Below, in pieces: positions 51,545 to 60,690 of a DNA stretch of 64,000 nucleotides. The DNA is from Paracandidimonas soli (GTDB taxonomy: Bacteria; Pseudomonadota; Gammaproteobacteria; Burkholderiales; Burkholderiaceae_B). The DNA lies in the NCBI RefSeq assembly GCF_004342005.1, contig NZ_SMBX01000008.1, positions 1 through 64,000 of the forward strand. Direction: 5' to 3'. The position numbers and the translations under genes were made by a program. The notes beneath the pieces are model-generated. The model was not told where the DNA came from, did no database searches, and saw only the letters and a list, made by a program, of their open reading frames with translations. The number at the start of each line of letters is the position of its first letter. Within the stretch, counting starts at the first letter, position 1.

Positions 51545-52759
51545 ATGAGCACGGGCGCAAAGACACGAAGCAGCCGCCGAGGCAGGCCTGACAAGCCATT
51601 CAGCTGGCGCGGGCTGTGGCGCAGCCAGAGAATGCGGGGCTATTTCTACCAGATCCTGGTGGTGGCGGGCATGGCGGCCGTCATCCTGTTCATGGTCAGC
51701 AATGCCCTCCAGTCCATGGCGGCCAAAGGCATGCGGATCGGCCTGGGCTTTTTGTCGAACGAAGCCGGTTTCACGCTGGCCGAGTCCGTGCTGCCGTTCG
51801 GCCCTACGAACACGTTTCTGCAAGCCTTCGCGGCGGGGCTGGGCAATACCCTGTGGGTGTCGTTTGTCTCGTTGATCTTCGCCACTTTGCTGGGCGTGCT
51901 GGTCGGCATGGCCAGGCTTTCGTCCAATTGGCTGGTCTCGCGGGGCGCTGCGGTGTATGTCGAAATTTTCCGGAATACGCCGCAGCTCATCCAGATCGTC
52001 TTCTGGTACACGCTGTTCACGCTGCTGCCGGGCGCGCGCCAGGCCTGGCACGGCATGGACTGGTGGTTCCTGAGCAATCGCGGACTGGTATTGGCATGGC
52101 CGGAGGACAGGCATGCCTTCGCCATTGTCGCACTGGCGCTGGCGGCTGGCCTGGCGGGCGTCTATTTTTTTGCGAAATGGGCCGATCAGCGGCAGCGGAG
52201 CACCGGACAGCGTCTGCCTGTGCTGGTCTTGTCTATGGCCGGCCTGATCGCGGTGGGGCTGCTGGCCTGGCTGGCAACCGGCGCTCCGACAGCCATCGAA
52301 TATCCCAGGCTGACGGGTTTCAACTTCAGAGGGGGCATTACCCTTTCACCCGAGTTCCTTGCGTTGGCGCTTGGGCTGGTGCTGTATTTCGCGGCTTATA
52401 TTTCGGAAATCGTGCGCTCGGGCATCCAGTCGGTGGGCAAAGGGCAGATCGAGGCCGGACGCGCCGTGGGACTGCATGGCTTCGAGCTTTATCGGCATAT
52501 CATTCTGCCGCAGGCGCTGCGGGTCATCGTGCCGCCCGTCACGGCGCAATATATCAGCCTGATCAAGACCAGTGCGCTGGGCGTAGCCGTGGGCTATCCG
52601 GAATTGTTCAACGTCAGCAATTCCATCATGACGCTTAGCGGCCACACGCTGGAATGCGTCATCATCATGGGCCTGGTGTATCTGTTGCTCGCGCTGGGCG
52701 TTTCGTCCCTGATGAATGTCTTCAACAGGGCGGTAGCGCTTCGGGGAGCCGCAAGATGA
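51545..52759 (+). CDS. Amino-acid ABC transporter permease, AapQ/BztB type
   Basis: A 404-residue inner-membrane permease. As in AapQ, an N-terminal cytoplasmic stretch (SSRRGRPDKPFSWRGLWRS) precedes the helices, and an insertion of extra helices (about residues 150-250) separates the two halves of the HisM-type domain. The EAA loop is visible in GQIEAGRAVGLHGFELYRHIILPQALRVIVPP. Pairs with the second permease, whose start overlaps its stop by ATGA. Confidence 0.93.
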   Translation: MSTGAKTRSSRRGRPDKPFSWRGLWRSQRMRGYFYQILVVAGMAAVILFMVSNALQSMAAKGMRIGLGFLSNEAGFTLAESVLPFGPTNTFLQAFAAGLGNTLWVSFVSLIFATLLGVLVGMARLSSNWLVSRGAAVYVEIFRNTPQLIQIVFWYTLFTLLPGARQAWHGMDWWFLSNRGLVLAWPEDRHAFAIVALALAAGLAGVYFFAKWADQRQRSTGQRLPVLVLSMAGLIAVGLLAWLATGAPTAIEYPRLTGFNFRGGITLSPEFLALALGLVLYFAAYISEIVRSGIQSVGKGQIEAGRAVGLHGFELYRHIILPQALRVIVPPVTAQYISLIKTSALGVAVGYPELFNVSNSIMTLSGHTLECVIIMGLVYLLLALGVSSLMNVFNRAVALRGAAR

Positions 52760-53874
52760 GCGCCGCCGCAGTCCGTTCGCGCGTGCAAGTGTCGGCCCCG
52801 GCGGAGCGCCCATCGCCGCTGCGCCGGGGAGGCCTGGCCAGCAGGATCAGGCAGGGCTTGTTCAATAACGTCCACAACACCGTCCTTTCCGTCATCATGC
52901 TTGTCGTTATGGGCTATGTCGGCTGGCATACCCTGCGCTGGGCAGTGCTCGATGCGGTCTGGCATGCCGACGATGCCGCTGTGTGCAAGCAGGCCGCAGG
53001 GGCCTGCTGGGCCATCGTGGGGGAAAAATACCGTCTTATCCTGTTCGGCACTTTTCCCTATGAAGAGCAATGGCGGGCCTTTCTGGCTGTCGTGCTGATT
53101 CTCGTCCTGAGCATCGCATCGGGCTTCCGCAGACTCTGGTCGCGCCGCCTTTTGCTGGCCTGGATCGCATTGCTGCCCATCGTCCTGGTCTTGATGCTGG
53201 GAGGCGTTTTCGGCCTCAGGCCCACAGGCACGCACTTGTGGGGAGGCCTGCCCTTGACCCTGATCATGGCCATCGTCACGGTGGCATTCGGTCTGCCGGG
53301 CGCGATCTTCCTGGCCCTGGGGCGAAGGTCGCAACTGCCGGCCATCAAGGCGCTATGCATCGGCATCACCGAAATCACGCGCGGCCTGCCGCTGCTGGTG
53401 GTGCTGTTCATGGCTGCGATCATGCTGCCCCTGTTCCTGCCGACGACGTTCCGCATCGACAAGCTGGTCAGCGCGCAGATCGCCATGGTCGTTTATTTCG
53501 CCGCTTACGCGGCGGAGATCGTGCGCGGCGGCCTGCAGGCCGTGCCGCGCGGCCAGTACGAGGCGGCCGAGGCGGCGGGCCTCAAATACGGGCAGCGGAT
53601 GCGCAAGGTGATCTTGCCGCAAGGCTTGCGCATTGTGATCCCGGCCCTGATGAACGACATCATCCGCGCCTTCAAGAATACGACCTTCGTCAGCATTCTT
53701 GGCCTGTACGACATTCTTGGCGCCACTGGCGCCGCCACGCAGGATCCCCAATGGGTGCAGTTCGCGCCAGAAGCTTATCTGTTCGTGTTTGCGCTGTACT
53801 TCGTCTTTTGCTTCAGCATGTCGAAATACAGCGAATCGCTGTCCCGGCACCTTTCTCAAGGGAGAAACTACTGA
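52756..53874 (+). CDS. Amino-acid ABC transporter permease, AapM/BztC type
   Basis: A 372-residue inner-membrane permease. N-terminal polar segment, first helix NTVLSVIMLVVMGYVGWHTL, a periplasmic region, then the permease core with GITEITRGLPLLVVLFMAAIMLPLF and the EAA loop QYEAAEAAGLKYGQRMRKVILPQGLRIVIPA. Forms the heteromeric membrane domain with the gene upstream. Stop shares its last base with the ATPase start. Confidence 0.94.
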   Translation: MSAAAVRSRVQVSAPAERPSPLRRGGLASRIRQGLFNNVHNTVLSVIMLVVMGYVGWHTLRWAVLDAVWHADDAAVCKQAAGACWAIVGEKYRLILFGTFPYEEQWRAFLAVVLILVLSIASGFRRLWSRRLLLAWIALLPIVLVLMLGGVFGLRPTGTHLWGGLPLTLIMAIVTVAFGLPGAIFLALGRRSQLPAIKALCIGITEITRGLPLLVVLFMAAIMLPLFLPTTFRIDKLVSAQIAMVVYFAAYAAEIVRGGLQAVPRGQYEAAEAAGLKYGQRMRKVILPQGLRIVIPALMNDIIRAFKNTTFVSILGLYDILGATGAATQDPQWVQFAPEAYLFVFALYFVFCFSMSKYSESLSRHLSQGRNY

Positions 53875-54632
53875 TGGAAACAGGAGCCGCTGCCGCCGAG
53901 CCCGTGGTGCAGTTCAAGGGCGTCAACAAATGGTATGACAGCTACCACGCGCTGCGGGATATCAACCTGGAAGTTGCCAGGGGGGAAAAGGTCGTGGTCT
54001 GCGGGCCTTCCGGCTCCGGAAAGTCGACCATGATCCGCTGCATCAACCGCCTGGAAGAGCACCATGAGGGGCAGATCATCGTCGATGGCGTCGAAGTGGC
54101 GGACGACATCCGGAAAATAGAGCAGATACGGCGCGACGTCGGTATGGTGTTCCAGGGCATCAATCTTTTCATGCATCTGAACGTGATGGACAACCTCACG
54201 CTCGCTCCCATCTACGTCAACAAGACACCGAAGCACGAGGCGGAGGCGTATGCCAGGCAACTGCTGGCGCGTGTCGGCCTGGCCGATCAGGCTGAGAAGT
54301 ATCCCGGCCAGCTGTCGGGAGGCCAGCAGCAGCGGGTCGCCATTGTGCGCGCCCTGATGTCCAGGCCCAAGGTCTTGCTGTTCGACGAGCCGACGTCCGC
54401 GCTGGACCCCGAAATGATCAAAGAGGTACTGCAAGTGATGACCGAGCTTGCGGAGGAAGGCATTACCATGATCGTGGTAACCCACGAAATGGGCTTCGCG
54501 CGCAAGATGGCCGATCTGGTTGTATTCATGGATGCGGGCCGCATCGTCGAGGCGGCGCCTCCCGAAGAATTCTTTTCCAATCCAAAGAGCGAACGGGCCA
54601 GGCAGTTCCTGAGCCAGATCATCAATCATTGA
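53874..54632 (+). CDS. Amino-acid ABC transporter ATPase, AapP/GlnQ type
   Basis: A 252-residue ATPase of the polar amino-acid transporter class. Walker A CGPSGSGKSTMIRC, Q-loop GMVFQGINLFMHLNV, signature QLSGGQQQRVAIVRALM, Walker B VLLFDEPTSALDPEM, H-loop IVVTHEMGFA. The Q-loop region reads FQGINLF instead of the common FQHFNLF, a mild difference. Start 53874 (METGAAAAEPVVQF). Followed after 12 bases by the aldolase gene, so the catabolic enzyme is in the same operon. Confidence 0.95.
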   Translation: METGAAAAEPVVQFKGVNKWYDSYHALRDINLEVARGEKVVVCGPSGSGKSTMIRCINRLEEHHEGQIIVDGVEVADDIRKIEQIRRDVGMVFQGINLFMHLNVMDNLTLAPIYVNKTPKHEAEAYARQLLARVGLADQAEKYPGQLSGGQQQRVAIVRALMSRPKVLLFDEPTSALDPEMIKEVLQVMTELAEEGITMIVVTHEMGFARKMADLVVFMDAGRIVEAAPPEEFFSNPKSERARQFLSQIINH

Positions 54633-54644
54633 ACGGAGCCGTTC

Positions 54645-55694
54645 ATGCAACCCATTGCCGCGCCTCGCATCGATCTCGTCAGTGATACCGCAACCCGGCC
54701 CAGCCCGGAGATGCGACAGGCCATGGTGCAGGCCGAGGTGGGAGACGAGCAGCGAGGCGAGGATCCCAGCACCAATCTGTTGTGCGCCCGCGTAGCCTCT
54801 CTGCTTGGCAAGGAAGCCGCCCTGTTCCTGCCGTCTGGCGTCATGTGCAATCAGGTAGCCATACTGGTGCATTGCCGGCCGGGCGACAAGATATTCGCGG
54901 ACGAGTCCGCGCATATCGTCGGCTCCGAGGCGGGTGCGCCCGCCGCGCTGGCCGGCGCAATGGTGCATACCCTGGCGGGGCAGGGCGGCATGTTTACCGC
55001 CCAGCAGATGTCGACGCATATCCGGCCGGGCAAGCGGAATGCGCCGCGCGCGCGCCTGGTGGTGCTGGAACAGACCGTGAACCGGGGCGGGGGCGGTGTC
55101 TGGCCGCTGGCGCAGGTGCGGGAAATCTCCGAACTCGCTCGCAGCCATTCCATCGCGGTGCATATGGACGGCGCCCGCCTGTTCAATGCGGTCGTCGCGT
55201 CCGGCGTGCCGGCACGGCATTATGCGGAACAGTGCGACAGTGTATGGATCGATCTGTCCAAGGGCTTGGGCTGCCCCGTCGGCGCCGTTCTGGCGGGATC
55301 GGCCGAGTTCATCGAGCAGGCCTGGTTCTGGAAGCATCGCCTCGGCGGGGCGATGCGGCAATCAGGCATGCTGGCCGCAGCGGGCCTGTATGCCCTGGAC
55401 CATCATATCGACCGCTTGGCGGAGGACCACGCCAATGCCCGCCTGTTTGCCGACCGTGTGACGAGGCTGCCCGGGGTCAGGCTGGATTCCGATGAGGTAC
55501 AGACCAATCTGGTCTTCCTCGATGTCCGGGAAACCGGCTTTACGGCCCAGGAACTGAGCGCGAGGCTGATGCGGCAAGGCATCCGCATCGGTGCGGAGGG
55601 CGCCTGCCGCTTGCGGATAGTGACGCATATGGATGTCAGCAAGGCCCAGGTCGAAGAAGCCGCCGAAGCGTTTGCCGCCGTGCTCAGGGAATAG
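54645..55694 (+). CDS. ltaE: Low-specificity threonine aldolase family enzyme
   Basis: A 349-residue PLP enzyme. RIDLVSDTATRPSPEMRQAM opens the family; DEQRGEDPSTN, PSGVMCNQVAI, VHMDGARLFNA and the PLP lysine in SVWIDLSKGLGCPVGAVLAG (near residue 206) follow. It cleaves beta-hydroxy-alpha-amino acids to glycine and an aldehyde; homologues prefer threonine, phenylserine or 3-hydroxyaspartate. Its place at the end of the importer operon suggests that the transported compound is its substrate. About 15 residues longer than the E. coli enzyme (333). Confidence 0.93.
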   Translation: MQPIAAPRIDLVSDTATRPSPEMRQAMVQAEVGDEQRGEDPSTNLLCARVASLLGKEAALFLPSGVMCNQVAILVHCRPGDKIFADESAHIVGSEAGAPAALAGAMVHTLAGQGGMFTAQQMSTHIRPGKRNAPRARLVVLEQTVNRGGGGVWPLAQVREISELARSHSIAVHMDGARLFNAVVASGVPARHYAEQCDSVWIDLSKGLGCPVGAVLAGSAEFIEQAWFWKHRLGGAMRQSGMLAAAGLYALDHHIDRLAEDHANARLFADRVTRLPGVRLDSDEVQTNLVFLDVRETGFTAQELSARLMRQGIRIGAEGACRLRIVTHMDVSKAQVEEAAEAFAAVLRE

Positions 55695-55722
55695 GTGGGA
55701 ACTGCGGCGCCCATCCCGCCTC

Positions 55723-57210
55723 TCACCATCTGCCGCCAGCACCGCCTCCGCCGCTGGAGCCGCCGCCGAAACTGCTTCCCGAACTGCCGCCTCCGCCGCC
55801 CGAACCGCCAGAGCCCCCGGAGCTGGAGCTACTTTCCTGCAGTTTGGGGAGCACTACCATCCCCATCGATATCTTGTGGCTGCAGAAGGCGCAGGTCTTT
55901 ATGCGTTCGCCTTTCCCCGTCCGGGTATAGGTTGCCCGCTGATACACTTTGATTTCGGGCTTCTTCAGGGTCTGCCCCTGGCAGCTCGGGCAGATTTCGT
56001 ATCGGGAGATATGGTTTCCATCGAACGCGGCGATATGTTTGTCGCCGGTTTCCTCATCGAGCCAGATCTCGTAGGACTTGGAGCCCAGCTTCTCTTCCTG
56101 GATCTGCAGATCGGTCAGGTAGTTTTTCAGGTCTGCGCGCGTTAGCGTATCGCGATTGACGCGAGCCCACTTTCCGGCTGTGGCGGGCGGCGCCTCCCGC
56201 AGGCGTGCATTCCTGCTATTGCGGCCCAGATCGTAGTATGCCTTGTAGGAGAGTGGCGACAACAGCAGCGGGATGAGACTCAGGCGGATGAACGAGGCCT
56301 GCATATCCAGGCGGAGTTTCGTATCCTTGGTGCTGCGCCTGATGAATTCGCGGCATTCGTAATAATGGAAGAGCAGCACGAACGTCCCGAATGCGGCAAC
56401 GAAGTACGGCAGGTTCTGCAATCGGTAGACGCGCTCGATCACTTCCAGAACAAGAAATACGAACAGGCTGAGGAACAGGGAAAGCAGGAAAGCAAACAGC
56501 GCATACCAGAAGGCGTATCCCTTGTAGCGTTTCGGCTTGATTGCATGCTTTTTCAGCGCTCGTTTGCGCGCAAGGCTCATCCAGCCGAATCCGATGGCGA
56601 ATATGGCCAGTACATGCATGGTCCGTTCCAGCGTGGCGGAATGCCGGTTCCAGAATGTAGGCTGATAGGCTTTCAGCCCGTCCAGTTCTATCTGGTGGTC
56701 AGGCGACAGGAACACGCTTTCTATCGCTTTTGCAGTGGCCAATACCGCCATGTCCGTGTTGCCGTCCTTCAGGTACGGAACCAGGTAGCTTTCCCCGATA
56801 TGCTTCAGCAACAGGTCGGGAAAGATGCCTCCCAGCCCATATCCGCTGATGAAGCGGTATTCGCGCCGGTCCATGCTGAGGAACAGCAGCAGGCCGTTGT
56901 CGCTTCCCTGCTTGCCGATGCCCCAATGCGTGAACAGATCCAGGGCGAACTGGAAATCGCTGCCGCCCCGGTAGTCGTTCACGACCACGATGGCGAATTC
57001 GCTGCTGTTGGCTTGCTCGATGCCCGCGCTGATGGCATCCAGCTGTGCGATCGTGCTGGCGTTCAGGTTGCCGTCCGGGTCGCTGACATAGTGGCCATGT
57101 CCTTGGCTTTTGGGATTGGGAATGGCCTGTACCGAATACTGCGCATAGGCATTAAGGCACCAGAGGAAGCCGATCAGGGCGGCGATCAGGGCAAGGGGTT
57201 TCTTGTACAT
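55723..57210 (-). CDS. TPM-domain membrane protein with zinc ribbon and Gly/Ser-rich tail (YgcG-like)
   Basis: A 495-residue protein with signal peptide (KKPLALIAALIGFLWCLNAYAQ). The TPM domain spans about residues 35-170 (HYVSDPDGNLNASTIAQLDAI, SEFAIVVVNDYRGGS, WGIGKQGSDNGLLLFLSMDRREYRF, GYGLGGIFPDLL). Three or so membrane helices follow near 205, 250 and 285, then a long cytoplasmic part with a CPSC...CAFC zinc ribbon and a tail of Gly/Ser runs ending GGAGGRW. TPM domains occur in membrane proteins linked to photosystem repair and peptidase control; the role here is unknown. The zinc ribbon and extra soluble region make it longer than standard YgcG proteins. Start 57210. Confidence 0.85.
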   Translation of the reverse strand: MYKKPLALIAALIGFLWCLNAYAQYSVQAIPNPKSQGHGHYVSDPDGNLNASTIAQLDAISAGIEQANSSEFAIVVVNDYRGGSDFQFALDLFTHWGIGKQGSDNGLLLFLSMDRREYRFISGYGLGGIFPDLLLKHIGESYLVPYLKDGNTDMAVLATAKAIESVFLSPDHQIELDGLKAYQPTFWNRHSATLERTMHVLAIFAIGFGWMSLARKRALKKHAIKPKRYKGYAFWYALFAFLLSLFLSLFVFLVLEVIERVYRLQNLPYFVAAFGTFVLLFHYYECREFIRRSTKDTKLRLDMQASFIRLSLIPLLLSPLSYKAYYDLGRNSRNARLREAPPATAGKWARVNRDTLTRADLKNYLTDLQIQEEKLGSKSYEIWLDEETGDKHIAAFDGNHISRYEICPSCQGQTLKKPEIKVYQRATYTRTGKGERIKTCAFCSHKISMGMVVLPKLQESSSSSGGSGGSGGGGGSSGSSFGGGSSGGGGAGGRW

Positions 57211-57338
57211 CGGGCGCGAGATGATGGGGGAGGGCCATATTCTGGGCCCTTCGTCCCCTTGCCGCAACTAAGTGTTCAAGTCTGATGCCTTTGGAGAACT
57301 ATGGTTGCAACTGACGGCTTGCTTGCGCCGCGGCCGTC

Positions 57339-58487
57339 CTAGCGGACGGTGATCCACTTCTCCTTCTCGCCGTTATAGATGACGCCATAGCGTTCCACCG
57401 CCGCCTCGTCGAACCGGAATCCCAGGCCCGGGTCCTTGGGCAGCAGCAACTGGCCGTTTTCCGCGACGAGCTGCTTGTCGATCAGCCGGCGGAAATTGAC
57501 GATGTGGTCGTCAGGCATCCATTCGACATAGGTGGAGTTCGGAGTGGAGGCCACGAGATGGATGTGCACGTCGTGCCAGGCGTGCGGCTCGACGGTAAGC
57601 CCATGGCTGGCGGCCGTGGCCGCGATGCGGCGCCATTCGGTGATGCCGCCGCACACAGTCGCATCGGTCTGGAGCAGGGTCGTGGCGCCCGACTGGATCA
57701 GGTCCTTGAAGCGCCAGCGGCCGGCCTCGACCTCTCCCGTGGCGATGGTGATGCGGGTCGCCGCCGCCAGCCTGGCGTGATTGTCGATGTCGTCGGGAGA
57801 GAACGGTTCTTCCAGCCAGAAGGGGTTGAACGGCTCGAAGCACTGCGTGTATTCGAGCGCGGTGGGAAGATCCCGCCAAGCGTTGTTGGCGTCGAGCATG
57901 AGCCGTACATCGTCGCCGATGGCATCGCGCACCGCAGCCATCCGCTCGCGTTCCTGCGCGACGCTTTTCAGGCCCACCTTCATCTTGACGGCCGTGAAGC
58001 CTTCGCTGACGTGCGTCTCCATTTCACTGGCGAGATCGGCGTTGGTCTTGCCGGGCAGGTAGTAGCCGCCGCTGGCATAGGCGGGAACGCGATCCAGCGT
58101 CGTGGCGCCCAGGTAGCGATAGAGCGGCAGCGATGCGCTGCGCGCATTGAGATCCCACAAGGCGATGTCGATGGCGGACAGCACGCGCATCACGGCGCCG
58201 GCGCGGCCCAGCAGCAGCGCGTCCTGATACATCTCCGTCCACAGGCCTTCCACCCGGTGGCTGTCCTGGCCGATGAGCTTGGGGGCGAGCAGTTCGGTGG
58301 CGGCGATGGACAGCAGCCGGCCGGCGCTGTTGACCGCATAGCAGTATCCCAGGCCTTCATGGCCGTCGGTGCTGCGGATGCGGATCAGGCAGTATTCTCT
58401 CGCGGTGACTTGCCGAGTGGAAAAGGTGACCGGTTCGTCCAGGGGGACGCGGGCAATGCAGACGGATACGGATTCGATGACGGACAT
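57339..58487 (-). CDS. Enolase-superfamily dehydratase/racemase (mandelate racemase group)
   Basis: A 382-residue TIM-barrel enzyme. General base Lys in FTAVKMKVG, metal ligands in LMLDANNAW, FWLEEPF and IATGEVEAG, and the second-site Asp-His pair in TDATVCGG and VEPHAWHDVHIH. The His near the end is the mandelate-racemase-subgroup base, so it is a sugar-acid dehydratase or racemase rather than a muconate cycloisomerase. Forty bases downstream of the Bug gene, which should import its acid. Start 58487. Confidence 0.9.
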   Translation of the reverse strand: MSVIESVSVCIARVPLDEPVTFSTRQVTAREYCLIRIRSTDGHEGLGYCYAVNSAGRLLSIAATELLAPKLIGQDSHRVEGLWTEMYQDALLLGRAGAVMRVLSAIDIALWDLNARSASLPLYRYLGATTLDRVPAYASGGYYLPGKTNADLASEMETHVSEGFTAVKMKVGLKSVAQERERMAAVRDAIGDDVRLMLDANNAWRDLPTALEYTQCFEPFNPFWLEEPFSPDDIDNHARLAAATRITIATGEVEAGRWRFKDLIQSGATTLLQTDATVCGGITEWRRIAATAASHGLTVEPHAWHDVHIHLVASTPNSTYVEWMPDDHIVNFRRLIDKQLVAENGQLLLPKDPGLGFRFDEAAVERYGVIYNGEKEKWITVR

Positions 58488-58527
58488 TGATGTGTGACTC
58501 CTGATGACTGAACCGGTCCCGGTCGGT

Positions 58528-59502
58528 TTATTGCAATGTGATGTTGGCGGACTTGATGACGTCCGCCCATTTCTTCTGCTCGCTGTCCAGCAGGTCCTGG
58601 AACTCCCGGACGCTGCTTCCTATCGGATTCAGGCCCATTTCCGCGAGCTTGCTCTTGATCGGCTCGTTGCGGACGATGTCCACGATTTCCTTGTTGAGCA
58701 ACTTGACGGTGTCGTCCGGCGTCTGGGCCGGAGCGATAATGCCGAACCAGACATTGGCCTCGTAGCCGTCCACGCCGGACTCTGCAAAGGTCGGTGTGTC
58801 GGGAAGCTGCGGCAGCCTTTCCTTGGAGGTCACGCCCAGCGCCTTGAGCTGGCCCGACTGGATGAAGGGCAGGCTTTGGGTAGGCGTGGCGAATATGACA
58901 GGGATGACGCCGGCGAGAAGGTCAGCTTGCGCTGGCGCGCCTCCCTTGTACGGCACTGCGTTCATCTTCGTTCCTGCTACCTGGTCCATCAGCTCCATGG
59001 CGATATGCTGGGTGGAGCCCATGCCGGGCGTGCCGAAATCGATGGCGCGTTCCGGCCGGGACTTGGTGTACGCCACGAATTCGGCGACGTTGTTCGGGGC
59101 GAACTTGGTGTTGGCGACCAGCACGAAAGGCGTGTCCGCGATGACGGAAATGGGCTTGAAGTCGTCCAGCTTGTAGTTCAGGGAGGGATAGAGCATGGTG
59201 TTGGTCACGTGCGAGGAAATGACCAGCATCAGGTTGTAGCCGTCCGGCTTGACCCGCGCGACTTCCGCGGTGGCGATGGTGCTGTTCGCGCCCGGTTTGT
59301 TTTCCACGATGAAAGGTTGCTTCAGGCGCTCCTGCAGCTCGGCGCTGATCAGGCGGGCAATGGTGTCGTTCGAACCGCCGGGCGCCATGCCCACGACTAC
59401 GCGGACCGGTTTGTCGGGATAGTTCTGCGCTTGCGCGGGCGCTGCTGCAAGCGCCGAGGCGAGTACCGCTATGGCGGGAAGAATATGGCTTAGGCGTTTC
59501 AT
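58528..59502 (-). CDS. Bug/TctC-family substrate-binding protein
   Basis: A 324-residue periplasmic binding protein. Signal peptide to about residue 25 (ILPAIAVLASALAAAPAQA), then YPDKPVRVVVGMAPGGSNDTIARL, KPGANSTIATAEVARVKPDGYNL and VPYKGGAPAQADLLAG, as in Bug proteins. It heads a two-gene unit with the enolase-superfamily enzyme, a common pairing that implies a hydroxy-acid or sugar-acid ligand. AGGAGAC precedes the start. Upstream, 103 bases separate it from the co-directional LysR gene. Confidence 0.93.
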   Translation of the reverse strand: MKRLSHILPAIAVLASALAAAPAQAQNYPDKPVRVVVGMAPGGSNDTIARLISAELQERLKQPFIVENKPGANSTIATAEVARVKPDGYNLMLVISSHVTNTMLYPSLNYKLDDFKPISVIADTPFVLVANTKFAPNNVAEFVAYTKSRPERAIDFGTPGMGSTQHIAMELMDQVAGTKMNAVPYKGGAPAQADLLAGVIPVIFATPTQSLPFIQSGQLKALGVTSKERLPQLPDTPTFAESGVDGYEANVWFGIIAPAQTPDDTVKLLNKEIVDIVRNEPIKSKLAEMGLNPIGSSVREFQDLLDSEQKKWADVIKSANITLQ

Positions 59503-59563
59503 TGCATGTCTCCTGGAAATAGATTTCTTATGCGGACAACAGGAGCAAGCATAGTCAGAATAT

Positions 59564-59614
59564 TTAAGCTGATAGATGGATTTTTTCCATCTATTAATTG
59601 AAAAATCAGCTTAA
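59564..59614. promoter_or_regulatory. Nested inverted repeats upstream of the Bug gene
   Basis: Outer arms TTAAGCTGAT (59564-59573) and ATCAGCTTAA (59605-59614) are perfectly complementary; inside them TAGATGGA (59573-59580) and TCCATCTA (59586-59593) form a second perfect repeat around TTTTT. The right outer arm overlaps the last codons of the LysR gene. It could be the LysR operator for the Bug promoter or a structured transcript end. Confidence 0.6.
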
Positions 59615-60541
59615 TTTGGCGCGAAAAGAATTGCTTGGCCGCAGACGGTCGAGTTCCGTCTCGAAGTGCTCCCGAACCAGCGCGATGAATGCCGTTGCAG
59701 CCAGGGAAGGCGTTCGATGCTTCAGGCGCAGCAGGCATATGTTGCGTTCGTTGATGGGAAGATCGATGGGAATGGCGCGCAAATGAGGGTCGCGGAACTG
59801 GCGCAGGCCCAGCGTGGGGATGATGGTGGCGCCCAGGCCTTCGATGACCAGGGCGGCGGCGGTGGAAAGGCTGTTCACCTCGTACGATCGCCGCCATTGC
59901 TGGGGGTAGATCACAGCGTCGAGATGCTGGCGGATGCTGCTGGCGCCGTCATAGACGATGATGGGAAACGCTTCCTGCACTTCGCTGGCTGTCAGGCTCC
60001 GGCGTTTCGCAAGCGGATGGCTTGCGTGGCACACGAAATGGAAACTGTCCGAGGCCAGTGTCTCGGCAATGAAATCGCTCCCTTCCGATGTGGCTGCGCA
60101 AAGGGCGAAATCCACCCGGCGATGCCGGACGTGCTCGATGCAGCCCGTATTGGCGGTGTCCTTGATGATGAGTTCGACGCCGGGGTGTTCTGCATGGAAA
60201 CGGGAGATCAGTGAGGGCAGGATGGAGGAGTAGATCGTGGGAAGCGCCGCAATGGCTACCTTGCCGCGCCTGAGCTCCGCCTGGCTGCGCATTTCCTCCA
60301 GGGCGCGTTCGGTTTCGGGCAGGAGCGTGTTGACGATGTTCAGAAAGACTTCGCCTTCGTTGGTGAGCTCGACATTGCGCGTGTTGCGCGAGAACAGCTT
60401 GAGTCCCAGCCCCGCTTCGAGATTGGAAATCAGCGAACTGAAAGCGGATTGGGTCAGGCTGCACTGCTCGGCGGCGCGCGTGAAATTGCGTGCCTCCGCC
60501 AGGGCGGCAAAGGCGCGCATCTGGCGAAGGGATAGATTCAT
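59606..60541 (-). CDS. LysR-family transcriptional regulator
   Basis: A 311-residue regulator. N-terminal HTH MNLSLRQMRAFAALAEARNF and TRAAEQCSLTQSAFSSLISNLEAGLGLKLFSRNTRNVELTNEG, then the effector-binding domain (GKVAIAALPTIYSSILPSLISRFHAEHPGVELIIKDTAN). Same strand as, and upstream of, the Bug and enolase-superfamily genes, so a likely activator of them, although LysR regulators are more often divergent. Start 60541 has AGGAGGA upstream. Confidence 0.93.
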   Translation of the reverse strand: MNLSLRQMRAFAALAEARNFTRAAEQCSLTQSAFSSLISNLEAGLGLKLFSRNTRNVELTNEGEVFLNIVNTLLPETERALEEMRSQAELRRGKVAIAALPTIYSSILPSLISRFHAEHPGVELIIKDTANTGCIEHVRHRRVDFALCAATSEGSDFIAETLASDSFHFVCHASHPLAKRRSLTASEVQEAFPIIVYDGASSIRQHLDAVIYPQQWRRSYEVNSLSTAAALVIEGLGATIIPTLGLRQFRDPHLRAIPIDLPINERNICLLRLKHRTPSLAATAFIALVREHFETELDRLRPSNSFRAKLS

Positions 60542-60690
60542 GGTGGCGTCCTCCTTGGCTGCCGAGGGTCGTCCCGGATTGATTGGTCAATGCTTCTTGG
60601 ATGGGGCTCGACAGGAGGAGTCTACTCTCATTGTTTTGTCGGGAGTATGGGCATGGTCCAAATCGCTGAAGCCAGCCCCGGCTTTGGTTT

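Noticed and set aside
57326-57345. GC-rich stretch resembling the dispersed-repeat head
   Set aside because: Only a short GCGC/AAGC resemblance without the full head or a following hairpin.
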